From Paenibacillus sp. 481 (GTDB taxonomy: Bacteria > Bacillota > Bacilli > Paenibacillales > Paenibacillaceae): a DNA stretch of 64,000 bases. Position numbers and translations under genes: made by a program. Numbering within the stretch: the first letter of the stretch is position 1; every line of letters begins with the position of its first letter. The stretch is taken from positions 558,001 through 622,000 of the forward strand of contig NZ_CP075175.1 of NCBI RefSeq assembly GCF_021223605.1, given 5' to 3'. The notes under the pieces are model-generated. The model ran no database searches. It was given only the letters and a program-made list of their open reading frames with translations, and was not told the DNA's origin. This document shows positions 34,133 through 44,120 of this stretch, piece by piece.

Positions 34133-36328
34133 CTAAGGCTGTGTTCCTTGCTCTCCTTGCTGCTCTCCTTGACCATTGTTTGGATCACTATGCTCATTAC
34201 CATTACCCGTTCCTTCGCCAGACTGGCCATCTCCTTGGTTCATCGTGGGATGACCATTTGGTTGTGGAACATTGTTGTTCTTCGCATCGTTATACGTAAC
34301 CGGATACGACTCCAAATATTGCCCATCACGATAAACGGATACAGCACCATCTTTGTTCGGCGCTAGCACCAGCTCAATGTGTAATATTTGCGAAGTACTG
34401 ATCTTTTGTTTGCCCCACTCTTTACTTTCACCGCGGGCATCCGAATAGACGATTCGGAACGTACTTTCTTTACCTTCTTCTTGCGGAAAAACAGGTAAAG
34501 CAAGGGTATATTTCAACGCTTCCGGCGGATATCCCGAACTTACGTAAATCGTAATTTCTGCCCCTTTTTCCACTTGATCGTTCGGCTCATATGGGGACTG
34601 GCGTATAACTTCACCTACCGGAACAAAGCTCGACTCCTCAATAATGCCGCCGTTCTTTTTCAGCTTCAATTCACTCGATTGCAGCTGCGCCAATGCTTCA
34701 TCCTTTGTCTTACCGATCAAGTTAGGCATTCTAAACATTTCTTTGCCTTTGCTCACATGAACCTGAATCGTTTCCTTCCTCGGGTCCACTTTGGTATTTG
34801 CAGCTGGTGAAGTCTTGACTACTTCCCCGGACTGCACCTCATCGCTGAACATAGGTTTCCGCTGAATGCGTGAACTTTCAAAGCCTAGCCTGATCAACTC
34901 CTGCACCGCGCTTTCGTAGGAATGGCCCGTTAAATCAGGCAGCTCTACGAACGCGGTTCCTTCGCTAATCGAGAGGCGAATCTTTGAGCCCTCTTTTACT
35001 TTTGTACCTGCTGGCTTGCTCTGGTCAAAGACAATACCTTTAGCGACATTCTCGTGGTACTCTAGCAAACTCGGCTCCTCAACGTCTAAATTGAGCTCTG
35101 TCAGCATGTTCCTAGCTTCCGTCTCCGTTTTGCTAACTAGATTCGGAACCTCAATTTCCTTCACACTGATTAAACTTTTGACGTAGAAGACGACGCCCAC
35201 CATAATGGCCAGAAACAATACGGTAATGCCAATCCAAATCGCAGGCTTGACCCAAGCCTTTTTACCCGGCTGAGCCGGTTTATTCGATTTGTTGCCGCCT
35301 TCGCTCTGCTTAACCTGGCTGCCGCCTGTGCCTTGCACCGAGCCAGCACCTGTTGATGCAGCCATGATCTGCTCCACATGTTCACTCTCAAAGCGTTCGT
35401 TACTCTGCACGTTGACTTCGCGAATCGCAGGCATTACGCGCGTTTCTTGATCGTCATCATACCGTGCAGAAGCAGCTGCAAAAGTAAGCCTCGGCTCTTG
35501 CAAGCGACTTGGAGCTAGACACGTCTCCAAGTCCTGCAGCATTTCAGTAGCCGACTGATAGCGTTCGCTCGGGTTCTTACGCATCGACTTTAAAATAATG
35601 TTCTCCACGCTTTGCGGAATATGAGAATTAAGCTTGCGCGGCTCCTCGAACGTATCCTGCAAATGCTTCAACGCCACACTAATCGGGCTCTCGCCTAGAA
35701 ATGGCAAACTGCCCGTCAACATTTGATACAATACGATACCTAAAGAGTACAAATCCGATTTCTCACCTGTCGCCACGCCTTTCGCATGCTCGGGAGAGAA
35801 ATAATGCACAGAACCGATCACAGAGCCTGTCTGCGTAATCGTAGACGACGTAACCGCTCGTGCGATTCCGAAGTCGGTTACTTTAACCCGTCCATTTTTA
35901 CCGATCAAAATGTTATGCGGTTTAATGTCACGATGAATAATGTGATTTTGGTGGGCATGGTCGAGCGCGTCGCAAATTTGGATCGCAATACGAACCGCTT
36001 CCTCTGATTGCAACGGTGCACGATCCTGAATAACTTCATTCAAGTTGAGCCCTTCAACATATTCCATGACGATAAAATGTATATCTTCCTCTTCCTGACC
36101 AACGTCATAAATGCTGACGACGTTCGGATGAGACAACGACGCTGCGGATTGCGCTTCACGACGGAAGCGACGAATGAATTCCTCGTCGAATACAAATTGC
36201 TGTCTTAATATTTTCACTGCCACATGGCGGTTGAGCAGCACATCCAGCGCTTTATACACAAGCGCCATGCCGCCACCGCCTATGCGGGCCATAATTTCGT
36301 AACGTCCGGCTAAAGTAGTGCCGATCAC
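34133..36328 (-). CDS. prkC: PASTA-domain Ser/Thr protein kinase PrkC
   Basis: A 731-residue membrane kinase. Cytoplasmic kinase domain to about 270 (HRDIKPHNIL catalytic loop, DFGIA, APE-like SPEHAKG); a basic Ser/Lys-rich linker; one transmembrane helix near 375; three extracellular PASTA repeats (EVPNLVSKT, ELPDLTGHS, RMPNLIGKT); then a unique domain and a Gly/Gln/Asn-rich tail. PASTA repeats bind muropeptides, and the kinase signals growth and spore germination. GTG at 36328 forms a GTGA overlap with the prpC stop and has GAGGGG 8 nt upstream, so it is chosen over the GTG three codons earlier that overlaps the Shine-Dalgarno. Confidence 0.96.
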   Translation of the reverse strand: MIGTTLAGRYEIMARIGGGGMALVYKALDVLLNRHVAVKILRQQFVFDEEFIRRFRREAQSAASLSHPNVVSIYDVGQEEEDIHFIVMEYVEGLNLNEVIQDRAPLQSEEAVRIAIQICDALDHAHQNHIIHRDIKPHNILIGKNGRVKVTDFGIARAVTSSTITQTGSVIGSVHYFSPEHAKGVATGEKSDLYSLGIVLYQMLTGSLPFLGESPISVALKHLQDTFEEPRKLNSHIPQSVENIILKSMRKNPSERYQSATEMLQDLETCLAPSRLQEPRLTFAAASARYDDDQETRVMPAIREVNVQSNERFESEHVEQIMAASTGAGSVQGTGGSQVKQSEGGNKSNKPAQPGKKAWVKPAIWIGITVLFLAIMVGVVFYVKSLISVKEIEVPNLVSKTETEARNMLTELNLDVEEPSLLEYHENVAKGIVFDQSKPAGTKVKEGSKIRLSISEGTAFVELPDLTGHSYESAVQELIRLGFESSRIQRKPMFSDEVQSGEVVKTSPAANTKVDPRKETIQVHVSKGKEMFRMPNLIGKTKDEALAQLQSSELKLKKNGGIIEESSFVPVGEVIRQSPYEPNDQVEKGAEITIYVSSGYPPEALKYTLALPVFPQEEGKESTFRIVYSDARGESKEWGKQKISTSQILHIELVLAPNKDGAVSVYRDGQYLESYPVTYNDAKNNNVPQPNGHPTMNQGDGQSGEGTGNGNEHSDPNNGQGEQQGEQGTQP

Positions 36329-37092
36329 GAGTTCCACCCCTCTTTCTCGGTGCTAGAGTGTTGGCGCTCTATGAGGACGATAGTAATATTGTCGTCTCCG
36401 CCCGCTTCTAATGCTTGTGTAAGCAGACGATCCGCCTTCACTTCTAGCGGAAGCGAAGGATCGATTACGGTTTCCCAGATGGTCTTGGACTTTAGCATGT
36501 TCGTCAAACCATCGCTGCATAGGAGAAGCGATTCTCCACTAGCCATGGTCAGCGGTTTTAAATCAACAGCTACTTGATCGTCTGTGCCTAAGGCACGAAC
36601 AAGTACATTTCTCCGCGGGTGACGCTCGGCTTCCTCGGGGCGGATTTGCCCTGATTTGACGAGTTCGTTCACGAGCGTATGGTCGTCCGTCAACTGCGCG
36701 ATGCCATCTCGGTCCACGCGATAAGCGCGGCTATCCCCGATATGGCCAATATAACCGTCTTCATCCTTAAAAATAGCTGCCACAATTGTTGTGCCCATAT
36801 GATGATACTTTTCATCTTGAGAAGCAATCTGAAATATCGTCTGATTGGCACGGAAAATAGCGTGTTCGAGCGCTTTACCAAGCTGCTCTTGTTCTAGCTC
36901 TTCTGGCAGCGCCTTAAGCTCTGCTGCTACCGTTTCTACAGCCAATCGGCTGGCAATGTCACCTGCCTGATGCCCACCCATACCATCGGCTACGATGTAA
37001 AGATCATATCCATTCGGCAGTTTAGCCGCGTAAGCACGGTCTTCATTAACTGCGCGTACGCGTCCCACATCGGAACGATGCACAGCTTTCAT
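36325..37092 (-). CDS. prpC: PP2C-type protein phosphatase PrpC (Stp)
   Basis: A 255-residue metal-dependent phosphatase opposing PrkC. Motifs: RAVNEDRAYA, VADGMGGHQAGDIAS, IGHIGDSRAY, LCSDGLTNML, and GGDDNITIVLI near the end with its metal-binding Asp residues. The ATG at 37092 follows GAGGTG by 7 nt; a TTG two codons earlier is possible. It overlaps prkC by 4 nt and starts 6 nt after the rlmN stop. Confidence 0.96.
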   Translation of the reverse strand: MKAVHRSDVGRVRAVNEDRAYAAKLPNGYDLYIVADGMGGHQAGDIASRLAVETVAAELKALPEELEQEQLGKALEHAIFRANQTIFQIASQDEKYHHMGTTIVAAIFKDEDGYIGHIGDSRAYRVDRDGIAQLTDDHTLVNELVKSGQIRPEEAERHPRRNVLVRALGTDDQVAVDLKPLTMASGESLLLCSDGLTNMLKSKTIWETVIDPSLPLEVKADRLLTQALEAGGDDNITIVLIERQHSSTEKEGWNS

Positions 37093-37098
37093 GTTCAA

Positions 37099-38151
37099 TC
37101 ACCTCGCATTGGACTCCATATGCTTCGCACGCAATTGTCCGCATGCTGCTGCAATGTCATGCCCTTGTTCACGACGAATCGTTGCATTAATGCCGCGATC
37201 AAGTAGCGCATTATAAAATTTGAAAATATCGTTGCGCGGTGTGCGCACGTAATTGCGTTCTGGCACGTGGTTGACCGGAATCAAGTTCACGTGAGCTAAC
37301 ATTTCCATACGATTCAGTACGTCTGCCAGTTCGATCGCATGCTCTTCTTTGTCGTTCACGCCACCAATTAGGGCATATTCAAACGTTATGCGACGACCTG
37401 TCTTTTCTTGATAATGTTTTAGAGAATCCATTACATCTTGGAACGGGAAACGACGGTTAACCGGCATCAGCTTGGAACGTAACGCATCGTTTGGCGCGTG
37501 AATAGAAATGGCCAAATTAATTTGCGTATTCTCGTCTGCAAACTTATAAATGCTTGGCACGATACCACTTGTAGACACCGTAATATGACGTTGTCCAATA
37601 TGCAGTCCCTTTTCATGAATCATGTTGCGCAAAAAGGCCATCGTAGCATCGTAGTTCTCAAACGGTTCACCCGTTCCCATAATAACGATACTGCTGACTC
37701 GCTCGTTCGTTTCATCCAATATTTTTTGTGCTGCCACAACTTGAGCCACAATTTCCCCTGCCGTCAAGTTGCGCTTCAAACCGCCGAGTGTAGATGCACA
37801 GAACGTACAGCCTACGCGACAGCCGACTTGTGTCGTCACGCATACGCTGTTACCGTAGTCATGCTTCATCAACACCGTTTCAATAGCATGGTCATCATGC
37901 AAACCGAATAGAAACTTGATCGTACCGTCCGATGAGCGCAAAGTTGTAATTTCTTTCAATGTCACGAATTGGAAGTTATCTTCCAGTTTAGTGCGCAAAC
38001 CTTTGGACAAGTTGGACATGTCTTCAAAATTGGAAATGCGCTTACCGTACAACCATTCAAAAATTTGCCCAGCACGAAATGCTGGCTCGCCTTGCTCCTT
38101 TAACCAAGCTTGTAGCTGGTCAATCGTTAAATCGTATATAAATGGTTTCAT
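37099..38151 (-). CDS. rlmN: 23S rRNA (A2503-C2)/tRNA methyltransferase RlmN
   Basis: A 350-residue radical SAM enzyme. The cluster-binding CxxxCxxC motif is C-RVG-C-TF-C, followed by [22 protein letters not shown] binds [14 protein letters not shown] and a C-terminal Cys in IAAACGQL (the methyl-carrying acceptor Cys) are present. It methylates A2503 of 23S rRNA and A37 of some tRNAs. A terminator upstream (38364-38405) separates it from rsmB, so rlmN begins a new transcript with prpC and prkC. Confidence 0.97.
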   Translation of the reverse strand: MKPFIYDLTIDQLQAWLKEQGEPAFRAGQIFEWLYGKRISNFEDMSNLSKGLRTKLEDNFQFVTLKEITTLRSSDGTIKFLFGLHDDHAIETVLMKHDYGNSVCVTTQVGCRVGCTFCASTLGGLKRNLTAGEIVAQVVAAQKILDETNERVSSIVIMGTGEPFENYDATMAFLRNMIHEKGLHIGQRHITVSTSGIVPSIYKFADENTQINLAISIHAPNDALRSKLMPVNRRFPFQDVMDSLKHYQEKTGRRITFEYALIGGVNDKEEHAIELADVLNRMEMLAHVNLIPVNHVPERNYVRTPRNDIFKFYNALLDRGINATIRREQGHDIAAACGQLRAKHMESNAR

Positions 38152-38363
38152 CAGATGTCTTACCTTCGCTTTCTGCTATGCATATAGTCGATTTATTTTA
38201 CCACAATTGCAGCCCTTGCTAAAAGTCAACTGCAACGAACGTGTGTGAGATAGCCTTTTAGCTATCCTAACCTACGTTCACTTCCTTTTTCTCAAGTCGA
38301 TCTCCAAGCAACACACCGCACAACATATACTACTACGCATTATAGCCATTGTGTCATAAAAAA

Positions 38364-38405
38364 GACCCTTATCATCAGCGCAAGCGGTGTCTGGTGATAA
38401 GGGTC
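38364..38405 (-). terminator. Terminator between rsmB and rlmN
   Basis: On the minus strand, a long stem (GACCCTTATCACC/GATGATAAGGGTC, one bulge) with a 16-nt loop and a run of at least six T, 28 nt after the rsmB stop. It splits the ylo-type gene string into two transcription units. Confidence 0.92.
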
Positions 38406-38433
38406 CGTTGCCATGCTTATCTAGTCGTTACAC

Positions 38434-39849
38434 TTACTCCTTAACAAGACAAGCAATAAAGAACCCGTCTGAGCCTGCATCATGCGGCAGCACTTGCAAC
38501 ATGCCGTCCGAGCTGCGCTGTAAAGCGGCTGCTAGCTTGTCCTGTGGCAACGCAGACTTCCACGTGTCGTCGAGCTGCCACCCGTCGCGTGCATGCTCCG
38601 CTAAGAAGTCGCGCACAACGGCTTCGTTCTCCGCGTGCTCTACCGTGCACGTGGAGTAGACGAGGCGACCGCCTTGGCGCACAAGCTGTGCCGCCTCGCG
38701 AATGAGTCGCGCTTGCAGAGCCGCGATCGACGTCACATCCTCGGGCTGCTTCGTCCATTTAATGTCAGGCTTACGACGAATTACGCCAAAGCCCGTGCAC
38801 GGTGCATCCAGCAGCACCGCGTCAAATGAAGACTGCGGCAGCGCCTTCGTCAACGCCTGCGCATCCACGTTCATCACGTGCACAACTTGCAGGCCAAGTC
38901 TTATCGCTTGATCCTCGATGAGCGCGACTTTGTGTGCATGCACATCGTTTGCGATGACTTCGCCTTTATTCCCCATGCGCTCGGCAATATGAGCCGTCTT
39001 GCCGCCTGGAGCCGCGCAGCAATCAAGCACGCGCATGCCCGGCTCAGGTCGAACCGCCTCAACGACGAGCATCGAGCTTTCGTCCTGTACAGAAAGGCGG
39101 CCATCACGGTACCAGCTACTAAGTGCCAAGTTGCCTGCTGCACGTGCAACGATGCCGTCCACAGACACGGCAGAAGGCTCAACTTGCAGGCCGTTCGCTT
39201 CCATGTCAGCGATAAGCTGCTCTCTGCTACCGCGCAGGCGATTCACGCGCACACTGCCATGCGGCGGCTCATTGTTAGCCGCACACATCGCGGCTGTCGC
39301 CGCTTCGCCATAAGCAGAGATCCAGCTTGCTACGAGCCATTCTGGATGCGAATGCTCCCATGCAATGCGCACGACTGGATTTTTGGCAGCTGCATGAGGG
39401 GCGGACCAAATGTCCGGCTCACGCATGACACCGCGCAGCACGCCGTTAACGAAGCCGCCCATCGCTTGCTGGCCGCGCCGTTTGGCAATCGCAACAGCTT
39501 CATTTACCGCAGCATGATCGGGAATGCGATCCAAATAATGCAGCTGGTACAAGCTCATCCGTAGCAAATTGCGCATCCACGGCTTCAACTTCGCCGTTCC
39601 CTTTTCCACTTTGCGTGCCAGTACGCTGTCAATCGTATTTAAGCGCTGAATCGTACCATATACGAGTTCGGTCGCAAGTCCAGCATCTACGCGCTCAAGC
39701 TTAGCTTCCTGCAAAGCTTGATTCAACTGCAAATTGCTATAAGATTGCTCACGCTCTACCGCTACGAGCACATCTAATGCAACTTCCCGTGCCGTCTTCC
39801 GACGCGGAGCTGACCCTTGACCCTGACCTTTTTTCACGCCGTTACTCAC
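38434..39849 (-). CDS. rsmB: 16S rRNA (cytosine-967-C5)-methyltransferase RsmB
   Basis: A 471-residue enzyme with an NusB-like N-terminal RNA-binding domain (AREVALDVLVAVE, LVYGTIQRLNTID) and a C-terminal m5C methyltransferase domain. SAM motif DCCAAPGGKTAH, the catalytic PC in LLDAPCTGFG, and the second Cys in VYSTCTVEHAENE are intact. The GTG start is in a GTGA overlap with fmt. A basic low-complexity stretch (residues 5-18) precedes the first domain. Confidence 0.96.
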   Translation of the reverse strand: MSNGVKKGQGQGSAPRRKTAREVALDVLVAVEREQSYSNLQLNQALQEAKLERVDAGLATELVYGTIQRLNTIDSVLARKVEKGTAKLKPWMRNLLRMSLYQLHYLDRIPDHAAVNEAVAIAKRRGQQAMGGFVNGVLRGVMREPDIWSAPHAAAKNPVVRIAWEHSHPEWLVASWISAYGEAATAAMCAANNEPPHGSVRVNRLRGSREQLIADMEANGLQVEPSAVSVDGIVARAAGNLALSSWYRDGRLSVQDESSMLVVEAVRPEPGMRVLDCCAAPGGKTAHIAERMGNKGEVIANDVHAHKVALIEDQAIRLGLQVVHVMNVDAQALTKALPQSSFDAVLLDAPCTGFGVIRRKPDIKWTKQPEDVTSIAALQARLIREAAQLVRQGGRLVYSTCTVEHAENEAVVRDFLAEHARDGWQLDDTWKSALPQDKLAAALQRSSDGMLQVLPHDAGSDGFFIACLVKE

Positions 39850-40802
39850 ACCAGCACCGTCCCGCTTTGCAATTTACCACCGCGAACAAATTCCGCGGCT
39901 GCCATTGCCTTTTTGCCAGCAGGTTGTACTTCTATCAGCCACAAAGAACCGTCGCCTGTCTTCACTTCAATCCCACGCTCATCGACCGTCAACACGGTGC
40001 CAGGAGCGATTGCACTTGCTCCTGTCTCAGATGCATTTGCCTTTTGTGCAGGAACTGTACACGCCCATACTTTAAACACGTCCTCGCCCCACAACGTAAA
40101 TGCACCCGAAAAAGGTACAAGACCTCGCACTTGGTTAAACAGCTCGCGTGACGTACGCGTCCAATCAAGCTTCTCATCTTCGCGCTTTAAATTAGGCGCG
40201 TACGTTGCCAGCGTGTCGTCTTGCGGCTCCGCTTGCAGCTTACCCGCGATCAATTCTGGCAATGTGCGGCGAAGCAAGTCTGCACCAGCTATACGCAGTT
40301 TCTCGAACATCGTCCCTGCGTTGTCCTCGTCCGTAATCGGCACTTCTACTTTCGTAAGCATGTCGCCTGTATCCATGCCTTCGGCCATATACATCACTGT
40401 AACGCCCGTCACCGCTTCACCATTCATGATGGAACGCTGAATCGGCGCCCCTCCACGATACTGTGGAAGCAGCGAGCCATGGACATTAATACAACCGAGA
40501 CGCGGAATATCTAATACAGCCTTCGGCAAGATTTGTCCATACGCAGCTGTAATAATGAGATCAGGTGCCAGCTCACGAATCGCATCAACCGTTTCCGAGC
40601 CGCGCAAGCGCTCTGGCTGCCAGACTGGAATGTGATGCTGGAGCGCGATTTCTTTGACAGGTGTTGGTGTTAGCACTCGCTTGCGCCCAACTGGGCGATC
40701 GGGCTGGCTGACAACCGCTGCTACTTCGTAGCCTTCCTGTATAAGCATTTCTAATGAGGACACCGCAAACGAAGGTGTACCCATAAACACGATTTTAGTC
40801 AT
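39846..40802 (-). CDS. fmt: Methionyl-tRNA formyltransferase
   Basis: A 318-residue enzyme that formylates initiator Met-tRNA. VFMGTPSFAVSSL at the start, the formyl-THF site HGSLLPQYRGGAPIQRSI, MAEGMDTGD, and the C-terminal OB domain are present. It lies 8 nt after def and overlaps rsmB, the classical def-fmt-rsmB order. Confidence 0.97.
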   Translation of the reverse strand: MTKIVFMGTPSFAVSSLEMLIQEGYEVAAVVSQPDRPVGRKRVLTPTPVKEIALQHHIPVWQPERLRGSETVDAIRELAPDLIITAAYGQILPKAVLDIPRLGCINVHGSLLPQYRGGAPIQRSIMNGEAVTGVTVMYMAEGMDTGDMLTKVEVPITDEDNAGTMFEKLRIAGADLLRRTLPELIAGKLQAEPQDDTLATYAPNLKREDEKLDWTRTSRELFNQVRGLVPFSGAFTLWGEDVFKVWACTVPAQKANASETGASAIAPGTVLTVDERGIEVKTGDGSLWLIEVQPAGKKAMAAAEFVRGGKLQSGTVLV

Positions 40803-40810
40803 GATTACAT

Positions 40811-41287
40811 CTACTCCTTGTCGTGACGCGGTGCATCGTACACGCGATCCGCAATTTCAGTGAACAGCACGCCGTTCAAATGATCAATTTCATGCTGGAA
40901 GGCACGAGCTAAAAAGTCCGTTACAACCATGGAGAACTCTTTGCCATTACGATTAAGGCCTGTTACTTTAATTTGTTGGTGGCGACGCACGTCACCATTA
41001 ATGCCTGGAATGCTCAAGCAGCCTTCAGGTCCGAGCTGTTCGCCTGTCATCTCTGTCATGACCGGATTGATCATTTCGATAAGCCCGTGCTCATCGCCCA
41101 CATCTACCACAATCACGCGTTTTAAAATACCGATTTGTGGCGCAGCCAAGCCAACGCCTTCAGCGTGATACATCGTATCCGCCATATCGTTAAGCAATTT
41201 ATGAATGTTTGGTGCTATTTTCGTAACTTCTTTCGCTCTTTCATGCAATACTGGGTCCGGTTCATGTACAATAATTCGCAATGCCAT
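40811..41287 (-). CDS. def: Peptide deformylase
   Basis: A 158-residue Fe(II) enzyme removing the N-formyl group of nascent chains. The three motifs are complete: GVGLAAPQIG, EGCLSIP with the metal-binding Cys, and QHEIDHLNG with two metal-binding His. The gap of 168 bp to priA upstream contains no gene. Confidence 0.97.
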   Translation of the reverse strand: MALRIIVHEPDPVLHERAKEVTKIAPNIHKLLNDMADTMYHAEGVGLAAPQIGILKRVIVVDVGDEHGLIEMINPVMTEMTGEQLGPEGCLSIPGINGDVRRHQQIKVTGLNRNGKEFSMVVTDFLARAFQHEIDHLNGVLFTEIADRVYDAPRHDKE

Positions 41288-41455
41288 CGGGCAGCACCTT
41301 CCTTTTTTAAAATGTAATCTATACGATCTATGTTATGCTCAATTAAAGCACTTGTTTAAAAGCTCATACGTGCAATCATAATAATTATAAAGCTAACAAG
41401 CAACCTTTTTTCGACCGCTGTTAAGCGTAGTGTGAAAGTGGAATCCAACCTTATA

Positions 41456-44083
41456 TCACATCATCATTTGCGGATCGATATCAACACTGAACATCACACC
41501 CTGCTCACGCGCGACCCCGTCAAATTCGTGCATAGCTTCCGTCATTAAACTCGCTAAATCAACATCCCCACGGCATTTCACCGTACACTGAAAACGGTAG
41601 CGATTTTTGATACGTGGTATCGGCGAGGCGACCGGACCGTATACGTCTAGTGCATCACCGCCTGCCACAAGCGGACGCAACCAGCCTCGCGCTTCGGCAA
41701 GCTCCTTAATGCGCATCACAGCATTCTCGGCCACTCTTACTAGTAATGGCAGCTGCTCATGCGTCATCGTAAGCAAGGCTAGCCGACAAAATGGCGGCAC
41801 AATTCGTGCCCGCCGCTGACGCAGCTCGTCAGCAGCAAATGCGGCATAATCATGCTTCGATGCATGCATAATGGAATAATGCTCCGGCGCATACGTCTGG
41901 ACGAACACTTCACCTGGTAGATGATGTCGTCCCGCTCGTCCTGCCACTTGAGTCAACAGCTGAAACGTCTTTTCGGCTGCGCGGAAATCCGGCATATGCA
42001 AAGCTGAATCCGCTGCAATGACGCCAACAAGCGTCACATATGGAAAGTCAAGCCCTTTGGCGACCATTTGCGTCCCAAGCAGTACATCTGCCTTCCGTTC
42101 CTTGAACTGCTCTAGCATTCGTTCATGCGACCCTTTTTCCGTCGTCGTATCGACGTCCATCCGAATGACGCGAATGCCTGGAAAACGGCGAGCAAGCTGT
42201 TCCTCTACCCGCTGCGTCCCCGTGCCAAAAAAGCGAATATGCTCGCTCTCGCAAGAAGGGCACACCGACGGCGCACGCTCTGTATATCCACAATAATGAC
42301 AACGCATATGCTCCGTCTTCATATGGTACGTTAGCGATATGTCGCATTCTGGACATTGCGCAACGAAGCCGCAAGTCCGGCACATGACAAACGTCGAATA
42401 GCCGCGGCGATTCAGCAACAGTACCGTCTGCTCGCCCCGCTCTAAACGTTCTTCCAGCGCTGCCTCCAACGGCGCGCTGAACATGGAGCGATTGCCCAGC
42501 TTCAGCTGCTCTCTCATGTCAATAATATGAACAGGCGGCAGCGCGCGGCCACCTACACGCGTAGGCATCGCAAGCGGTGCCAGATCCCAAGCAGGACGTT
42601 CCAAGCTCTGAGACGAGTTCGTATAACCATGCATCCTTGAAGCATAGTATGTCTCCATGGATGGCGTAGCCGAGCCTAGCACAACAACTGCACGATGCTG
42701 CCTAGCCCGCTCAACCGCGACATCACGCGCGTGATATCGCGGCGTTTCTTCTTGTTTATAAGAAGTTTCATGCTCTTCATCCATGATGATAAGTCCGATG
42801 CGTTGAAAAGGCGCAAACACGGCTGAACGTGCACCAATAGCTACTTGTGCACGCCGTTCCCGAATTTTGCGCCATTCGTCATAACGCTCCCCTTGTGAAA
42901 GCCGGCTGTGCAAGACAGCGACTTTAGAGCCAAAGCGGCTCTTAAAGCGTTCTACCATTTGCGGTGTGAGCGATATTTCTGGAACGAGCACAATCGCTTC
43001 CTTGCCTTCACTTAAACAGCGCTCAATCGATTGCAAGTACACTTCCGTTTTGCCGCTGCCCGTCACGCCGTGTAGCAAAAATGAGCGGGATTCCGCGGCA
43101 TCGATAGCAGCCACAATTTGCGACTGCACATGTGCCTGCTCCTCCGTAAGAGGAAGCGCCTGCGAAGGTTTAAATTGTCGATGCGCATACGGATCACGCA
43201 TCACTTCAACCTCGTCAATGGTTACAATCCCTTTGTCAGCCAGCGCCTTGACAGCCGTTGCATTCAACGACTTCAATGGCAGCTCACCGCCAAATTCGAG
43301 CAATTGCATGACGACTTCTTGCTGGCGGCGTGCTTTCGCACCAAGCTCTGCAATACGGCGCTCCGCTGTTTGCTCATCAATCGCCAATTTCACACGCTTC
43401 AGCAGCTTGACGCCTAGCCGATCTTTGATTCGCTCTGTTTCAATAAGCCAACCAAGCTGCATCGCTTCTTTCACGAACGTGACCGCATGCGGAAAAGCAT
43501 GTAGCAATTTGTCTCGTGTAACAGGTTCGTTACGCTGTACATATTGCAGAACTTCCGTGCCAATCTCATCACTTGCCAGATGAGCTGCAATGGGGATCAT
43601 CAGACCTTGCAACTCGGGTCGCTCGGCCTGATCCGCATCATGTGTATGCAGGATCTCATGGCTACATTCTGCCAATGAACGCAAATAAGCTCTTGCTTCT
43701 ATGCCAAGCTGAATCGCTTTTTCGTTCTTCCCTTTCAGAGCGCTTGGAATCATAACTTGCAACGCCGCCGTCCGCGTACACACATACGTTGTACTCATCC
43801 ACAGCGACAGCTCAATTAGATCCTGCGGCAACGGCGGGATCGAATCAAGCAGTTGCTGAACCGGCTTCAACTTGTGCACCGGCACATCCGTTTGTGTCGT
43901 TAAGGCAATAACGAACCCTTGTACGGTACGACCACCAAAAGGTACCCCAACACGACTACCGATCTCTACCCATGGACGCATCGCTTCAGGAATGACATAG
44001 TCGAACGGACGATTCGTTTGCTTGCTTAACACATCGACGATGACGCGTGCAAAGCGCGAGTCTCTAGCTGTTGTTTCGTCCAT
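41456..44083 (-). CDS. priA: Primosomal protein N' / replication restart helicase PriA
   Basis: An 875-residue PriA. The N-terminal 3' DNA-binding domain is followed by helicase motifs GVTGSGKTEVY, DEEHETSYKQEE and LGSATPSMET, and a zinc-binding insert with eight Cys (CRTCGF..CPEC..CHYCGY..CPSC). QVAGRAGRH is motif VI. It restarts replication at collapsed forks. The frame extends 20 codons further upstream into coaBC, but ATG at 44083 behind GGGGAGAG is preferred. Long for the family because of an N-terminal extension between residues 120 and 330 typical of bacilli. Confidence 0.95.
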   Translation of the reverse strand: MDETTARDSRFARVIVDVLSKQTNRPFDYVIPEAMRPWVEIGSRVGVPFGGRTVQGFVIALTTQTDVPVHKLKPVQQLLDSIPPLPQDLIELSLWMSTTYVCTRTAALQVMIPSALKGKNEKAIQLGIEARAYLRSLAECSHEILHTHDADQAERPELQGLMIPIAAHLASDEIGTEVLQYVQRNEPVTRDKLLHAFPHAVTFVKEAMQLGWLIETERIKDRLGVKLLKRVKLAIDEQTAERRIAELGAKARRQQEVVMQLLEFGGELPLKSLNATAVKALADKGIVTIDEVEVMRDPYAHRQFKPSQALPLTEEQAHVQSQIVAAIDAAESRSFLLHGVTGSGKTEVYLQSIERCLSEGKEAIVLVPEISLTPQMVERFKSRFGSKVAVLHSRLSQGERYDEWRKIRERRAQVAIGARSAVFAPFQRIGLIIMDEEHETSYKQEETPRYHARDVAVERARQHRAVVVLGSATPSMETYYASRMHGYTNSSQSLERPAWDLAPLAMPTRVGGRALPPVHIIDMREQLKLGNRSMFSAPLEAALEERLERGEQTVLLLNRRGYSTFVMCRTCGFVAQCPECDISLTYHMKTEHMRCHYCGYTERAPSVCPSCESEHIRFFGTGTQRVEEQLARRFPGIRVIRMDVDTTTEKGSHERMLEQFKERKADVLLGTQMVAKGLDFPYVTLVGVIAADSALHMPDFRAAEKTFQLLTQVAGRAGRHHLPGEVFVQTYAPEHYSIMHASKHDYAAFAADELRQRRARIVPPFCRLALLTMTHEQLPLLVRVAENAVMRIKELAEARGWLRPLVAGGDALDVYGPVASPIPRIKNRYRFQCTVKCRGDVDLASLMTEAMHEFDGVAREQGVMFSVDIDPQMMM

Positions 44084-44120
44084 TATCGTTCCACTCTCCC
44101 CAAGGTGCTTAACGTCACGT

